Source of the DNA: Candidatus Bathyarchaeota archaeon | GTDB lineage: Archaea > Thermoproteota > Bathyarchaeia > Bathyarchaeales > Bathycorpusculaceae | DNA length: 64,000 bases | Assembly (NCBI GenBank): GCA_026014465.1 | Contig: JAOZID010000010.1 | Span: 774,288 to 838,287 of the forward strand | Reading direction: 5' to 3' | In this document: one piece after another, positions 48,772-57,962 of the stretch | Layout: each line of letters starts with the position of its first letter | How positions within the stretch are numbered: the first letter of the stretch is position 1 | The notes under the pieces: generated by a model | Database searches by the model: none | Told to the model about the DNA's origin: nothing | Seen by the model: the letters and a program-made list of their open reading frames with translations, nothing else | Translations under genes and position numbers: made by a program

Positions 48772-49598
48772 TTGATGTCCACCTTTAGCTGTTCTTCAAA
48801 CTCTTTTAATCGTTTATCCAATATGTTAGTTGCTTCCTGCAGTATCTGCTTGGGAGGAAGCCCACCGTTGGATTCGATGTTCATAATGAACATGTCTTTT
48901 TCCCATGTGACGTTGATTCCACCGTTGTTGCGGTTGGGACAAAGCTCCACACAGTCCATGCACAGGTTACAGGAAAGCAAGTCAGTTACGACCACCTTGT
49001 TTGATTTCATCGAAAGGACTTTTTTGGAGCATATATCGACGCATTTGCTGCAGTCGTCGCAGGTTTTGGTTGGAACCTCGATTTTGGGGTAGTACTTGTA
49101 TGCTGCTACGCATACGGGTTGCCATTTGGCGTGAACTCTTCCTGTGCCCAGTCGGGCGTAAGCTTCAAGTTTTAGTTTTTGTCCCTTTGCCAACTTTGCA
49201 ATCGGCAGTTTCTCGGTAACTGGAACTACATCAGGGTTTTCGGAAACCATCTCGCCAGAGTAAACGGGGCGTGTTTCCTCGGTTGATTCGGCATTCAAGG
49301 TCAGGGTGACTCTGCATTGGGGGCAGCCGAATTCGCTTTGGCACTCGCAGTCTTCGGGAAGGTTGTAGTTGGCGAGGTCGGTTTTTAGGGGAAGAAGACC
49401 AAGTCTGTGGGCAATCATTTCGTCTTGAAGCACTGATGTGTTCTCAATCATAACTACCTCGTCGATAGCCATGCAGGGAACTTCAGAGAGGGCTATCCTG
49501 CGCAGAGCGTTCATTAAGGGAACGTTAGCGTCTTTAACGACTATGCGAAGGAACGCTTCATCTTTTTCAAGGACTTCAATTTTCACGTGCTCAGACAC
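48768..49598 (-). CDS. rpoD: RNA polymerase subunit D, with two [4Fe-4S] motifs
   Basis: 276 residues. The alpha-like platform is seen in LRIVVKDANVPLMNALRRIA and RLGLLPLKTDL. An inserted ferredoxin-like domain carries two complete sets: CDDCSKCVDIC and CNLCMDCVELCP, so two clusters are expected. It assembles with RpoL, RpoN and RpoP in archaeal polymerase. Fe-S clusters in subunit D vary between lineages; retention of both is consistent with an anaerobe. Confidence 0.96.
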   Translation of the reverse strand: MSEHVKIEVLEKDEAFLRIVVKDANVPLMNALRRIALSEVPCMAIDEVVMIENTSVLQDEMIAHRLGLLPLKTDLANYNLPEDCECQSEFGCPQCRVTLTLNAESTEETRPVYSGEMVSENPDVVPVTEKLPIAKLAKGQKLKLEAYARLGTGRVHAKWQPVCVAAYKYYPKIEVPTKTCDDCSKCVDICSKKVLSMKSNKVVVTDLLSCNLCMDCVELCPNRNNGGINVTWEKDMFIMNIESNGGLPPKQILQEATNILDKRLKEFEEQLKVDIK

Positions 49599-49687
49599 TC
49601 CACAAGTAACTACAACAAATTTTTGCGTTCAATACAGACATGAGAGCTATTTCAATATTTCCGTTAACAAAGGGGAAAGGGAAGCGA

Positions 49688-50086
49688 CTAAACGCGTCTG
49701 CCCCTTCTGCCACCGGGTCTACGGGTACCATCATGGGGAACAGGCGTAACTTCTTCGATGCGCTCGATGCGGAAGCCAAAACGTGCGAAAGCTCGGATGG
49801 CTGCTTGTGCGCCTGGACCAGGAGTACGTGGACCTGAACCGCCGGGGGCACGGACTTTGATGTGGATGGCTGTTATGCCTTTGTCGCGGGCGATTTCTGC
49901 GGCTCCTGTTGCTGCGCGCATTGCTGCGTAGGGGCTGGATTCCATGCGGTCTGCTTTGACGAACATGCCGCCGCTTGTGCGGGCGATGGTTTCTGCGCCT
50001 GAAATGTCGGTGATGTGAACCATGGTGTTGTTGTAGGAGCTAAAGATGTGGACTACGCCCCATTTTTCAGATTTTTTGCTGCTCAA
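49688..50086 (-). CDS. rps11: Small-subunit ribosomal protein S11
   Basis: 132 residues. [20 protein letters not shown] and the C-terminal [16 protein letters not shown] are conserved. Overlaps S4 by 4 bases. About 90 bases separate it from rpoD. Confidence 0.97.
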   Translation of the reverse strand: MSSKKSEKWGVVHIFSSYNNTMVHITDISGAETIARTSGGMFVKADRMESSPYAAMRAATGAAEIARDKGITAIHIKVRAPGGSGPRTPGPGAQAAIRAFARFGFRIERIEEVTPVPHDGTRRPGGRRGRRV

Positions 50087-50667
50087 AATCGTCCACCTCT
50101 ACGTCTTCGTCGGTCGTTAGGCTGCCTGATTTCAGGCTGTTTGGTTACGATGGTCATTGCTACGCGGGTTGGGTGTGCAGCGTTCACAAATTGGCTATCA
50201 GGAGAGTAATCAATTACTTTTTCGTCTTCGCGTGAGACGATATAGCCTGGAACGGTGACTCTTCGGTTACCGATAACTACATGACCGTGTGTGATTAGCT
50301 GGCGTGCTTGATAGGGGGTTTTGGATAGGCTTTTGCGGAAAATGATTGTTTGGAGCCTGCGTTCTAGGATGTCTTCGATGGATAAGTCTAAAACGTCGTC
50401 CAAAACGGCTGTTTCTTGCAGAACGCCGATTTTTTTGAGGCGTGTTAGCAACTCGTTTTCCATTTTCACGCGCTCGTCTGGGGTTTGACCCATTAGGGAA
50501 CGTGCGATGCCTCTGAATTTGGAGAGCATGGTTTCGTGGCGCCACAGTTCATGCTTGTTTCTTAAGCCGTAAGTTCCAAGAAGTTTAAGTTCTTCTTGCA
50601 GGATGTCTTTGCGCCAGGGGAAACGTGGGGTATCAAATTTTCGTCTTTGCCTTTTAGGATCGCCCAT
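50083..50667 (-). CDS. rps4: Small-subunit ribosomal protein S4
   Basis: 194 residues. [20 protein letters not shown] is the archaeal start; the S4 RNA-binding domain follows ([39 protein letters not shown]). A Gly/Arg tail ends the protein. Lies 3 bases from S13. Confidence 0.97.
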   Translation of the reverse strand: MGDPKRQRRKFDTPRFPWRKDILQEELKLLGTYGLRNKHELWRHETMLSKFRGIARSLMGQTPDERVKMENELLTRLKKIGVLQETAVLDDVLDLSIEDILERRLQTIIFRKSLSKTPYQARQLITHGHVVIGNRRVTVPGYIVSREDEKVIDYSPDSQFVNAAHPTRVAMTIVTKQPEIRQPNDRRRRRGGRF

Positions 50668-50670
50668 CTA

Positions 50671-51144
50671 TTATTTGCCTCCGCCTTTGCCTTGTGGGGT
50701 CTTTTTCTTGACGCCCAAGGATTTGCCTGCTCTGCCGGTGGTTTTGGTTCGTTGACCGCGTACTTTTAGGCTGTAAGCGTGGCGGTATCCTCTCCAGCAG
50801 CGAATGGACTTGGCAAGGTCAATGTCGTTTTTAGTTGCCAAAGCAAGGTCTGCGCTTATAACGTGCAGGTCTTTGCCCGTGTCAGAGTCCTTGCGGCGGT
50901 TCAAAAGCCATGCAGGTATATTGTAACTGTAAGGGTCTTTGATGATATCCTCAATCTTGGATATCTCAGATTCTGTAAGAAAACCCGCCCTCAGGTCAGG
51001 GTTAATGCCTGCTTTCTTGAGAATGATATTTGCTAGACTCAGGTTCACACCTTTAACTTTGGTAGCAGCATAAACAGCCTTAGCAGTTCCTGCCGAATCT
51101 GAACCCAAGATACGAACTATGTGATTGAATTCCTGAGATGACAT
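50671..51144 (-). CDS. rps13: Small-subunit ribosomal protein S13
   Basis: 157 residues, the first gene of the operon. HIVRILGSDSAGTAKAVYAA, the helix-two-turn-helix (GVNLSLANIILKKAGINPDL) and the C-terminal RGQRTKTTGRAGKSLGVKKK are conserved. Confidence 0.97.
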   Translation of the reverse strand: MSSQEFNHIVRILGSDSAGTAKAVYAATKVKGVNLSLANIILKKAGINPDLRAGFLTESEISKIEDIIKDPYSYNIPAWLLNRRKDSDTGKDLHVISADLALATKNDIDLAKSIRCWRGYRHAYSLKVRGQRTKTTGRAGKSLGVKKKTPQGKGGGK

Positions 51145-51190
51145 CTGATTATTCTTCCGTTAACCTTGAAGCATATACGAAATGACATAG

Positions 51191-51206
51191 TCTTTATTTA
51201 AACCTT
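51191..51206 (-). promoter_or_regulatory. Promoter of the ribosomal/RNA polymerase operon
   Basis: On the minus strand AAGGTTTAAATAAAGA contains a BRE-like purine start and a TATA box, about 50 bases before the S13 start. It is the only good promoter for the eight-gene cluster. Confidence 0.55.
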
Positions 51207-51445
51207 ACTTCCACAGGTTCTGAGAAATCTTTGGCACTTGTAGACAAACAGGGGTTTTAGACTGGCGTGTGAAAATCATCACTTGCAGGTTCTATGGTTT
51301 GATTGAGTTGGGGGAATGATGTAACACATCGGGTTTATAACAAAATAAGTCCACTTTTAATTAACTCTCTACTTCTCAAAAGAGGTGTTCCATACGAAAA
51401 TATTTATGCTTTACATCTCTGTACTATACAAATGAGATTTGAAAA

Positions 51446-52132
51446 ATGGTCGAGGTTTTATTGGCTACTGTAGACCAGAATAAAATAGATTTAGCCATTG
51501 CTGGTATGGAATTAGCCAAAGCCGCAGTACCACCAACCATAGAACTGATAAAAGGGCGATTTCTATCAAGAAAAACGGTAAAAGTGGAGATAACGGCTAT
51601 TGCGGTATATTCTTTTTATAATCCAATACCAATGGAAGATTACCATAGTGCATTTATCAAAAAAATTGTTGAGAATCGGGTCGATAAAAATAAACTGAAC
51701 ATTAATGATGTAACAGTTAGCTATTCTATAAGCCCAAACGTAAAAACCTTCTACCCACTGGGATTATCTGACTTCGGAGAAGACATCCTAAAACAGGACG
51801 AAATTTTATCGTTATACGCAGGAATAGACCAAATACGAGTCTTCATTCACCCATCGCAACTACAAATGTCTTCAGAAGACTTAACCACATTCATTCAAGC
51901 CTTTGATGATTTTATTACAAACACAGCAGAATTGCTGAGAGCAGAAGGGAAAATCCCGCTAAAGTTTGCAGTAAAACACATAGTATTCAATACAAACAAT
52001 CAGCAATTTCTCCAAAACTGCCCAAAACTCATCGCAGATGAAAGCTTAAGAGTGTATTGCTGCAATTCTAAACTATCGATTACATACTCAAAGGTGGATA
52101 AGCTACTCAACTTAACCCGTGTCCTATGGTGA
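51446..52132 (+). CDS. Orphan protein of unknown function, island gene 1
   Basis: 228 residues, noticeably more AT-rich and richer in Ile/Asn/Lys than neighbours. TATA-like AAAATATTTATGC at 51397-51409 gives it its own promoter. The N-terminus has a possible helix (KIDLAIAGMELAKAAVPPTI); later sequence is mixed alpha/beta. I recognise no family. It is tightly coupled to the next gene, suggesting one function. Confidence 0.7.
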   Translation: MVEVLLATVDQNKIDLAIAGMELAKAAVPPTIELIKGRFLSRKTVKVEITAIAVYSFYNPIPMEDYHSAFIKKIVENRVDKNKLNINDVTVSYSISPNVKTFYPLGLSDFGEDILKQDEILSLYAGIDQIRVFIHPSQLQMSSEDLTTFIQAFDDFITNTAELLRAEGKIPLKFAVKHIVFNTNNQQFLQNCPKLIADESLRVYCCNSKLSITYSKVDKLLNLTRVLW

Positions 52133-52136
52133 TAAA

Positions 52137-52904
52137 ATGTTTCTGTCTTGCTCTTTTTTTAAGCCGCTAACATCTGATGTCTTTAACATACTGCTCAAAA
52201 AGGGAACATACTCCCTCCATAATGATTTTAAACTCTACATCAAAAATACAGTCGAACAGACAGGCTTTGCCCTTCCCCCGAATTTTGAACCACAGACTTC
52301 ATCTCTGGGAAAGTTAATTGAGGTATATTATGATGATACAATCACTGTCAGAACGATGGATGAAATAAACTTGGAAATGCGCAGTCATATTGTCAAATAT
52401 ACTGAAGGACCTAAATGGGCGTATATATTCCACAAAGAACCACTAACCAACATAATAGGAATATTCGCTAGCAGTAGTGATGCAGGCAGAATAGCGAAAA
52501 ATATCGGAGTGGCAACAAAAAAAGCGAGTACTGGCTTGGTATCTGCACCTTTAAAAAGCGTATCTTTTCTCTTAAAAGAAAAGGAGAATGAAATTAATAA
52601 AATAGAGGAATTTAGTGATACTATAGAAGTTAGAGCTAGTGACGTTAAAGACCCCTATATAGCGGATGTTTGGCTTAAAGGTTCAGCTGTTGACGAATCA
52701 ATAGAATATGAGAAACTGATTAGAGACCCTGCTATAGGCGGCATAGTGGAATATATGGCAATTAATTATAAGAAGAAAACATACTACATTTTTTCCGATG
52801 GTCGTTTATTTACGAGGCAAGCATCCGAAGAACTTTTAGAAGATGTTTATCCAATCTATGAAATTGTCGAAAGATTATATTCCGTCGGAGTAGTCCAAAT
52901 TTAA
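52137..52904 (+). CDS. Orphan protein of unknown function, island gene 2
   Basis: 255 residues from ATG 52137, chosen because GGTGAT sits just upstream and the previous gene ends at 52132; a GTG at 52119 would overlap. Mixed alpha/beta with an amphipathic middle (AGRIAKNIGVATKKASTGLV). The C-terminus has YMAINYKKKTYYIFSDGRLF. No family recognised. AT-rich like its partner, consistent with transfer. Confidence 0.7.
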   Translation: MFLSCSFFKPLTSDVFNILLKKGTYSLHNDFKLYIKNTVEQTGFALPPNFEPQTSSLGKLIEVYYDDTITVRTMDEINLEMRSHIVKYTEGPKWAYIFHKEPLTNIIGIFASSSDAGRIAKNIGVATKKASTGLVSAPLKSVSFLLKEKENEINKIEEFSDTIEVRASDVKDPYIADVWLKGSAVDESIEYEKLIRDPAIGGIVEYMAINYKKKTYYIFSDGRLFTRQASEELLEDVYPIYEIVERLYSVGVVQI

Positions 52905-53199
52905 TTAGGATGCACCCCTTTGTTTTTGTGTGTTTTATATTAGGACCTCCCGCTTATCGTCCCCTAAAGATGATTTCGATGTATCTGCGGGTGTTTTTTC
53001 CCGGTTAGTGCTTCGTTGGGTGTTATGTAGTTGTAGAATATTTGGGTCTTTAATTAACAGGACTCTCCACAGAAGAATGGAAAAAAACAATGCCAAACAG
53101 CGCCACGCCAACCTATTAGGATGCAAATATTAATTCTATGCAGAAAGGGGGAGGGGGTCTACGTGGTTTTGCAGAGCTGGTGGAAAGTGGGGGTTTGGT
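52905..53199. other. Intergenic end of the AT-rich island
   Basis: Holds the direct repeat ATTAGGATGCA at 52905-52915 and 53116-53126, and dispersed element copy C. Frames here are broken by stops. It may contain the remnant of the element that delivered the island. Confidence 0.5.
53106..53165 (+). repeat. Dispersed ~60-bp element, copy C
   Basis: CGCCAACCTATTAGG, then ATTAATTCTATGCAGAAAGG, then GGGAGGGGGTCTAC. Its first 13 bases after the start (CCAACCTATTAGG) are identical to copy A, and both share the TCTAC right edge. Confidence 0.7.
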
Positions 53200-54000
53200 T
53201 TAGTAGGCGTATATTCTGCCGTAGGGTCTGCTTGAGTAGGGTATGATTTTTTTGAAGGGTTTGCTCATGATGGTGTTGTAGTCGGTTTTGAAGTGGTTGC
53301 AGTATTCTTTGACTAAGGTTTCGATGGTGGTTTTGTCGGTTTCGTTGATGTCTGTGACTTTGACTTCTTTGCCCAAGTGGGTGACTTCGCCGCGTACGTA
53401 GATGACGCCGCCGTGCATGCCTGTGCCGACGAATTTTGCTCCGTGGGGTTCGTCGTCTTTGAGGTTTAACCCCATGACTACGAGGATTCCGCCTGCCATG
53501 TATTCGCCCAGAAAGTCCTGTGCGGTTCCGCCTACGACCATGGTGGATTTTTTGTCGAGATATTCTTTCATGTGGATGCCTACGCGAGTTCCGACGTTGT
53601 CGCGGATGAAGATTTTGCCGCCTCTCATGCCGTAGCCTGCGATGTCGCCTGCTCTGCCGTGTATAACCATTTGTCCGTCGTTCATGGTGTTGCCGATGCA
53701 GTCTTGGGCGTTGCCGTGGACTTCTATGCTTTGTCCATCCATGAAGGCAGCTAAATCGTTGCCGGGCGTGCCGTATATGTCGATTTTGAGTTTGTTTTTA
53801 AGGTCAGTTCCGATGTAGCGTTGACCGTAAACGTTGCGTATCTCAATTTTTTTGGCGCCTGCCTTGTCGAGTTGACGCAGCAAAGCGTTGAGTTCGCGGT
53901 AGTACATACCAGTTGCGTCTACTTTCCAGACATCATCTTGTAGGGTTAGGCACGCGTGAAACTTGGCGTCAATTCCAGCAAAGTTTTTTTCTTCAACCAT
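53200..54000 (-). CDS. Glutamate synthase subunit, GXGXG (GltB domain 3) protein
   Basis: 266 residues of right-handed beta-helix repeats: IEVHGNAQDCIGNTMNDGQM, IHGRAGDIAGYGMRGGKIFI, DNVGTRVGIHMKEY. In fused bacterial GltB this is the C-terminal domain; archaea encode it separately. Last gene of the glt operon, 23 bases after the FMN subunit. Confidence 0.92.
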   Translation of the reverse strand: MVEEKNFAGIDAKFHACLTLQDDVWKVDATGMYYRELNALLRQLDKAGAKKIEIRNVYGQRYIGTDLKNKLKIDIYGTPGNDLAAFMDGQSIEVHGNAQDCIGNTMNDGQMVIHGRAGDIAGYGMRGGKIFIRDNVGTRVGIHMKEYLDKKSTMVVGGTAQDFLGEYMAGGILVVMGLNLKDDEPHGAKFVGTGMHGGVIYVRGEVTHLGKEVKVTDINETDKTTIETLVKEYCNHFKTDYNTIMSKPFKKIIPYSSRPYGRIYAY

Positions 54001-54023
54001 TTCTCATCATTCTCCATACAGAT

Positions 54024-55535
54024 TTATTGTCCTGCCAGTTTTACACCCAAGATTTTAGCTTCAGCCTCAGTTAACCCGACGCCGCGCAGGTGCAAACGGT
54101 TACCACGCAAGCTCTCTATAGCGTTTACGCCCATGCCACCCATCATGTCCTTGATTTCAAGGCTCCAGCCACGCAGCAAATTCGAGAGCCGCTCAGCCGC
54201 AATATCAGGGTTCACGCGCTTGCTAATCCACGGGTCACTAGTCGCAATGCCCCACGGACACTTTCCAGTGTAGCATTTCTGGCAAACCGTACATCCTATA
54301 GCGATTAAGGCGGCGGTTCCTATGTATACGGCGTCTGCACCCAACGCTATGGCTTTGAGGACATCACCGCTGTTTCTAAAGCCTCCTGCGGCAACCACGG
54401 AAGCCATGTTACGAATGCCCTCATCACGCAAACGTTGGTCTACACTTGCGATGGCAAATTCTATGGGTATGCCTACGTTATCTCGGATAACTTTGGGAGC
54501 TGCACCAGTAGAGCCGCGCACACCGTCAATGGCTATGATGTCTGCTCCTGCCCGTGCAATGCCACTTGCGATGGCTGCGACGTTGTGAACTGCTGCGATT
54601 TTGACAGAAACGGGTTTTTCGTAGTTGGTTGCTTCTTTGAGGGCGTAGATGAGTTGGCGCAGGTCTTCGATGCTGTAGATGTCATGCTGAGGCGCAGGTG
54701 AAAGAGCGTCAGTGCCAATTGGTATCATGCGGGTTTTGGCTACGTGGTCAGAGACTTTCTCGCCGGGGAGGTGGCCTCCGATGCCGGGTTTTGCGCCTTG
54801 GCCGATTTTGATTTCGACTGCGGCGCCTGCGTTAAGATACTTGGAGTGAACTCCGAAGCGTCCTGAGGCGACTTGGACGATGGTGTTTTTGCCGTACTTG
54901 TAGAGTTTGGATGCTAAGCCGCCTTCTCCAGTGTTGAAGTAGGTGCCTGATTTGGTGGCTGCCCGCGCAAGGGCTTCATGAACGTTGAGGCTAATTGCAC
55001 CGTAGGACATGGCAGTGAAAAGGATGGGGGTTTCAAGGGTTAGCTGGGGGGTGAGTTGGGTTTTCAGTGTGATGTCGTCGCCGTCCACGTCAACTTCTAA
55101 AGCGTCGGGTTTTTTGCCTAGGTATGTGCGGATTTCCATGGGTTCGCGCAGGGGGTCAATGGAGGGGTTGGTGACTTGGCTGGCGTTAACTAAGAGTTTG
55201 TCCCAGTAGGTGAGTTCGGGTTTGTCGCACCCCATGCCTGTAAGCAAGACTCCACCAGTTTCTGCTTGCTTTTTGATGTCGTAAATAGACGCTGAGGACC
55301 AGTTGCCGTTTGCACGGTAGGGTCCAGGGTTTTTGCTTACGGTTAGGGCGCCTGTGGGGCACATGGTTACGCATCGTTGGCAGTTAACGCAGTTTTCGCT
55401 GTCGCTACACATAACGTCGTCTTCTTCGTCGTAGCTATGGGTTTCGTAGGTGCACTGGTTGACGCAGACTTTGCATCGGATGCATTTTTCTTCGTCACGT
55501 TCCACGATGTAGTCTGAGGGTAAGTAGCTTTTCAT
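54024..55535 (-). CDS. Glutamate synthase subunit, FMN/Fe-S (GltB domain 2) with N-terminal ferredoxin
   Basis: 503 residues. N-terminal two [4Fe-4S] motifs (CIRCKVCVNQC and CVNCQRCVTMC), then the FMN-binding TIM barrel (GGHLPGEKVSDHVAKTR, IAIDGVRGSTGAAP, ADAVYIGTAALIAIGC) and a 3Fe-4S site CTVCQKCYTGKCPWG. It converts 2-oxoglutarate plus channelled ammonia to glutamate using reduced ferredoxin or a partner. It overlaps the glutaminase gene by one base. Confidence 0.94.
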   Translation of the reverse strand: MKSYLPSDYIVERDEEKCIRCKVCVNQCTYETHSYDEEDDVMCSDSENCVNCQRCVTMCPTGALTVSKNPGPYRANGNWSSASIYDIKKQAETGGVLLTGMGCDKPELTYWDKLLVNASQVTNPSIDPLREPMEIRTYLGKKPDALEVDVDGDDITLKTQLTPQLTLETPILFTAMSYGAISLNVHEALARAATKSGTYFNTGEGGLASKLYKYGKNTIVQVASGRFGVHSKYLNAGAAVEIKIGQGAKPGIGGHLPGEKVSDHVAKTRMIPIGTDALSPAPQHDIYSIEDLRQLIYALKEATNYEKPVSVKIAAVHNVAAIASGIARAGADIIAIDGVRGSTGAAPKVIRDNVGIPIEFAIASVDQRLRDEGIRNMASVVAAGGFRNSGDVLKAIALGADAVYIGTAALIAIGCTVCQKCYTGKCPWGIATSDPWISKRVNPDIAAERLSNLLRGWSLEIKDMMGGMGVNAIESLRGNRLHLRGVGLTEAEAKILGVKLAGQ

Positions 55536-56677
55536 TACTGATGCGCCTCCAAGGTGGGTATGGATTCGATTAGTTTTTTGCCGCCGATTCTGCCTATGAC
55601 GGGTTCGCCGCCTTTAGGAGTCCAGAGGCGGTCAAGCTGGGGCGAAACAAGGCGGATGGATGCTTCTTCTGAGGACAAGTAGAGCAGGTCGCCTTTGGTT
55701 GCAGCTATCATGGGTCGCAGTTTGACGCGGTCGGTTAAGCCTATCATCTCGCCGTGCTGAGCAACTACAACGCTAAAGGGTCCATTCATTAACAGGCTGC
55801 CATAAGTTTGGCGCAGAACTTTTGCGAGTTGGCTTTGCTTGGTTTGCGAAGCATCGATTTCTGACCAAAACGGCGGAGCCATAATCTGCGCAACCAACTC
55901 GATAGGCAAACGTTGACGCCGCATAAGCAAATCAAACGCGTATGCTACTACTTCGGTGTCGGTTTGCAGGGTGCATTTGTACCCAAACATTTCGAGGTAG
56001 CGGCGGTTTATGCCGTAGCTGGAGATTTCGCCGTTGTGAACTACTGTCCAGTCAAGGATGTTGAAGGGGTGTGCGCCTCCCCACCATCCGGGCGTGTTGG
56101 TTGGGAACCTGCCGTGGCATGTCCACAGGTAGCCTTGGTATTCTTCGAGGCAGAAAAAGTCGGCTATGTCTTCGGGGAATCCGACTCCTTTGAAGACGCC
56201 CATGTCTTTGCCGCTGGAGAACACGAAAGCTTTGCCTGTTTCAGTGTTGATGCGCATGACAGCGTTTATGATGCATTCTTCTTCGTTGAGGGCACCTTTG
56301 AGCAGGCTGGGTTTAGGTTCCACGAAGTACCGCCACAGCAATGGGGGGTCTATGACGTTGGCGGGTTTGGTTTGCATCTCCTCTTCGTGAACGATAGTGA
56401 AGCAGGAAGAGAGGATTTTCTCGGTTTTCTCTTTAGCTTCAGGGCTCAGGTACATGATGTGAAAAGCGTAGTAGTCTTTGTATCTGGGGTAGATACCGTA
56501 GACAGCAAAGCCGCCGCCTAAGCCGTTGCCGCGGTCATGCATGTTCGCAATTGCCGCTACGGGGTCGCGTGAGCTGAAACGTTTGCCTTCTAAATCCATC
56601 ATGCCAAATATGGAGCATCCTGAGAAGTCCTTGTCGTGACCGTAGGGGTTTATGATTTTTCTGTCATGTTCATTCAT
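55535..56677 (-). CDS. Glutamate synthase subunit, class II glutamine amidotransferase (GltB domain 1)
   Basis: 380 residues from ATG 56677, chosen because GGAGG lies 8 bases upstream. Class II amidotransferases need an N-terminal Cys; here it is Cys21 (DFSGCSIFGMMD), so a 20-residue propeptide must be removed. Other features: GRFPTNTPGWWGGAHPFNIL, VHNGEISSYGINRRYLE, TDTEVVAYAFD. It releases ammonia from glutamine for the FMN subunit. Start overlaps the upstream reductase gene. Confidence 0.92.
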   Translation of the reverse strand: MNEHDRKIINPYGHDKDFSGCSIFGMMDLEGKRFSSRDPVAAIANMHDRGNGLGGGFAVYGIYPRYKDYYAFHIMYLSPEAKEKTEKILSSCFTIVHEEEMQTKPANVIDPPLLWRYFVEPKPSLLKGALNEEECIINAVMRINTETGKAFVFSSGKDMGVFKGVGFPEDIADFFCLEEYQGYLWTCHGRFPTNTPGWWGGAHPFNILDWTVVHNGEISSYGINRRYLEMFGYKCTLQTDTEVVAYAFDLLMRRQRLPIELVAQIMAPPFWSEIDASQTKQSQLAKVLRQTYGSLLMNGPFSVVVAQHGEMIGLTDRVKLRPMIAATKGDLLYLSSEEASIRLVSPQLDRLWTPKGGEPVIGRIGGKKLIESIPTLEAHQ

Positions 56678-57962
56678 CGTTTTTGCCTCCAAACCCAAGT
56701 TTTTCTCGCAAAGGCGCAGGCAGTATAGCTAAGCCAAAGTCCTCCGAGAGCAGGGATTGTTTGAAATCGTCTACGTTAACCTTGTTTTTTATGAGGTAAA
56801 ATATGATACCCGCGCGTTCGATGTCGCCTAGAAAAGTCATGCCAACTATGACGCCGTCTTTGAGGACGAGTTTTTTGTAGACACGTTTGTTCTCGTCTGT
56901 GTGGGTTAAGATTTCCAGGCCTGCGGGGTCTTTGGGGTTAGCCAAGCCAACTGAGACGATGGGGACACCGAAGTATTTGAGGGAGCTCATATTGGTTCCG
57001 CCCGCGTAATCTGCGGGTTTGCCTGCCATGTTGTAGCCTGCGATTTTTCCTTCCAAAACAGCTAAAGGCCAAAGGGGCAAGAGGCGGTTTTGGTCTAGGA
57101 GGAAATCGTATGCTTCGGCTACGTCTCCGCCAGCGTATATGTCTGGGATGCTAGTTTGCATGCGGCTGTCTACGAGTATGCCGCGGTTGGTTTTCACGTC
57201 GGTTCCCGCGACGACTTCTGTTCTGGGGATTACGCCGATGGCTACGATTACAAGGTCACAGGGCAACTGCTCACCTGTGGTTAAGGTGACGCCGCCGACG
57301 CTGCTTTCATCTTGGGGTTTGCCAAGGATTTTGGTGACGGATTTTCCGGTTAGGATGTTGACGCCTGCTTTTTTGATGACTTCTTCGACGATGGTTGAGG
57401 CTTGCGGGTCAAGAATCAAACTCAAAATCTTGTCTTGCAACTCAACGAGGGTAACTTTTAAGCCGCGCTTAACCAACGCGTCGGTTACGCTAATGCCAAT
57501 TAAGCCTGCGCCTATGACGACGACGTTTTTGGCGTTGATTTCATCGATTTTCTTGGAAATGCTCTGCGCATCGTTTACAGTGGTGAAAGTGTAGACACCT
57601 TTTTTGTCTGAACCCTCCATCTTTGGGACAAAAGGTTTGCCGCCGGTTGCGATGAAGAGTTTTTCGTAGGGGACTTTTTCGCCATCGTCAAGAACTACGG
57701 CGTGTTCAGCGGTGTTTAGGCTCGCGGCTTTTTTGCCTGCCAAAGCTTCAACCTTGTTTTCTTGCCAGAACTCGTCACTACGGGTCTTCATTTTTTCAAA
57801 GTCAGCTTTGCCGCTGACAAAATCGCTAATCATGGGGCGGCTGTAGTGGGGGCAGACTTCTTCGCTGATAACAGCTATAGAGCCTGAAGGGTCTACTTCG
57901 CGGATAGCTTCAATTGCACCTACGCCCGCGGCGCAGGCACCGATAATTACGTATTTGGACAT
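56670..57962 (-). CDS. FAD-dependent NAD(P)H oxidoreductase
   Basis: 430 residues, two Rossmann folds: FAD motif VIIGACAAGVGAIEAI, a second NAD motif VVVIGAGLIGISVTDALV, and GGDVAEAYDF near the end of the FAD half. It belongs to the NADH oxidase/rubredoxin reductase group. By position it feeds electrons to glutamate synthase, with the preceding multicluster ferredoxin. The C-terminus looks like a short dimerisation domain. Confidence 0.9.
   Translation of the reverse strand: MSKYVIIGACAAGVGAIEAIREVDPSGSIAVISEEVCPHYSRPMISDFVSGKADFEKMKTRSDEFWQENKVEALAGKKAASLNTAEHAVVLDDGEKVPYEKLFIATGGKPFVPKMEGSDKKGVYTFTTVNDAQSISKKIDEINAKNVVVIGAGLIGISVTDALVKRGLKVTLVELQDKILSLILDPQASTIVEEVIKKAGVNILTGKSVTKILGKPQDESSVGGVTLTTGEQLPCDLVIVAIGVIPRTEVVAGTDVKTNRGILVDSRMQTSIPDIYAGGDVAEAYDFLLDQNRLLPLWPLAVLEGKIAGYNMAGKPADYAGGTNMSSLKYFGVPIVSVGLANPKDPAGLEILTHTDENKRVYKKLVLKDGVIVGMTFLGDIERAGIIFYLIKNKVNVDDFKQSLLSEDFGLAILPAPLREKLGFGGKNDE

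Noticed and set aside
38188-53165. Dispersed copies B and C as attL/attR of a 15-kb element
   Set aside because: The interval contains the ribosomal operon and other core genes, so it cannot be a mobile element. The copies are better seen as independent insertions.
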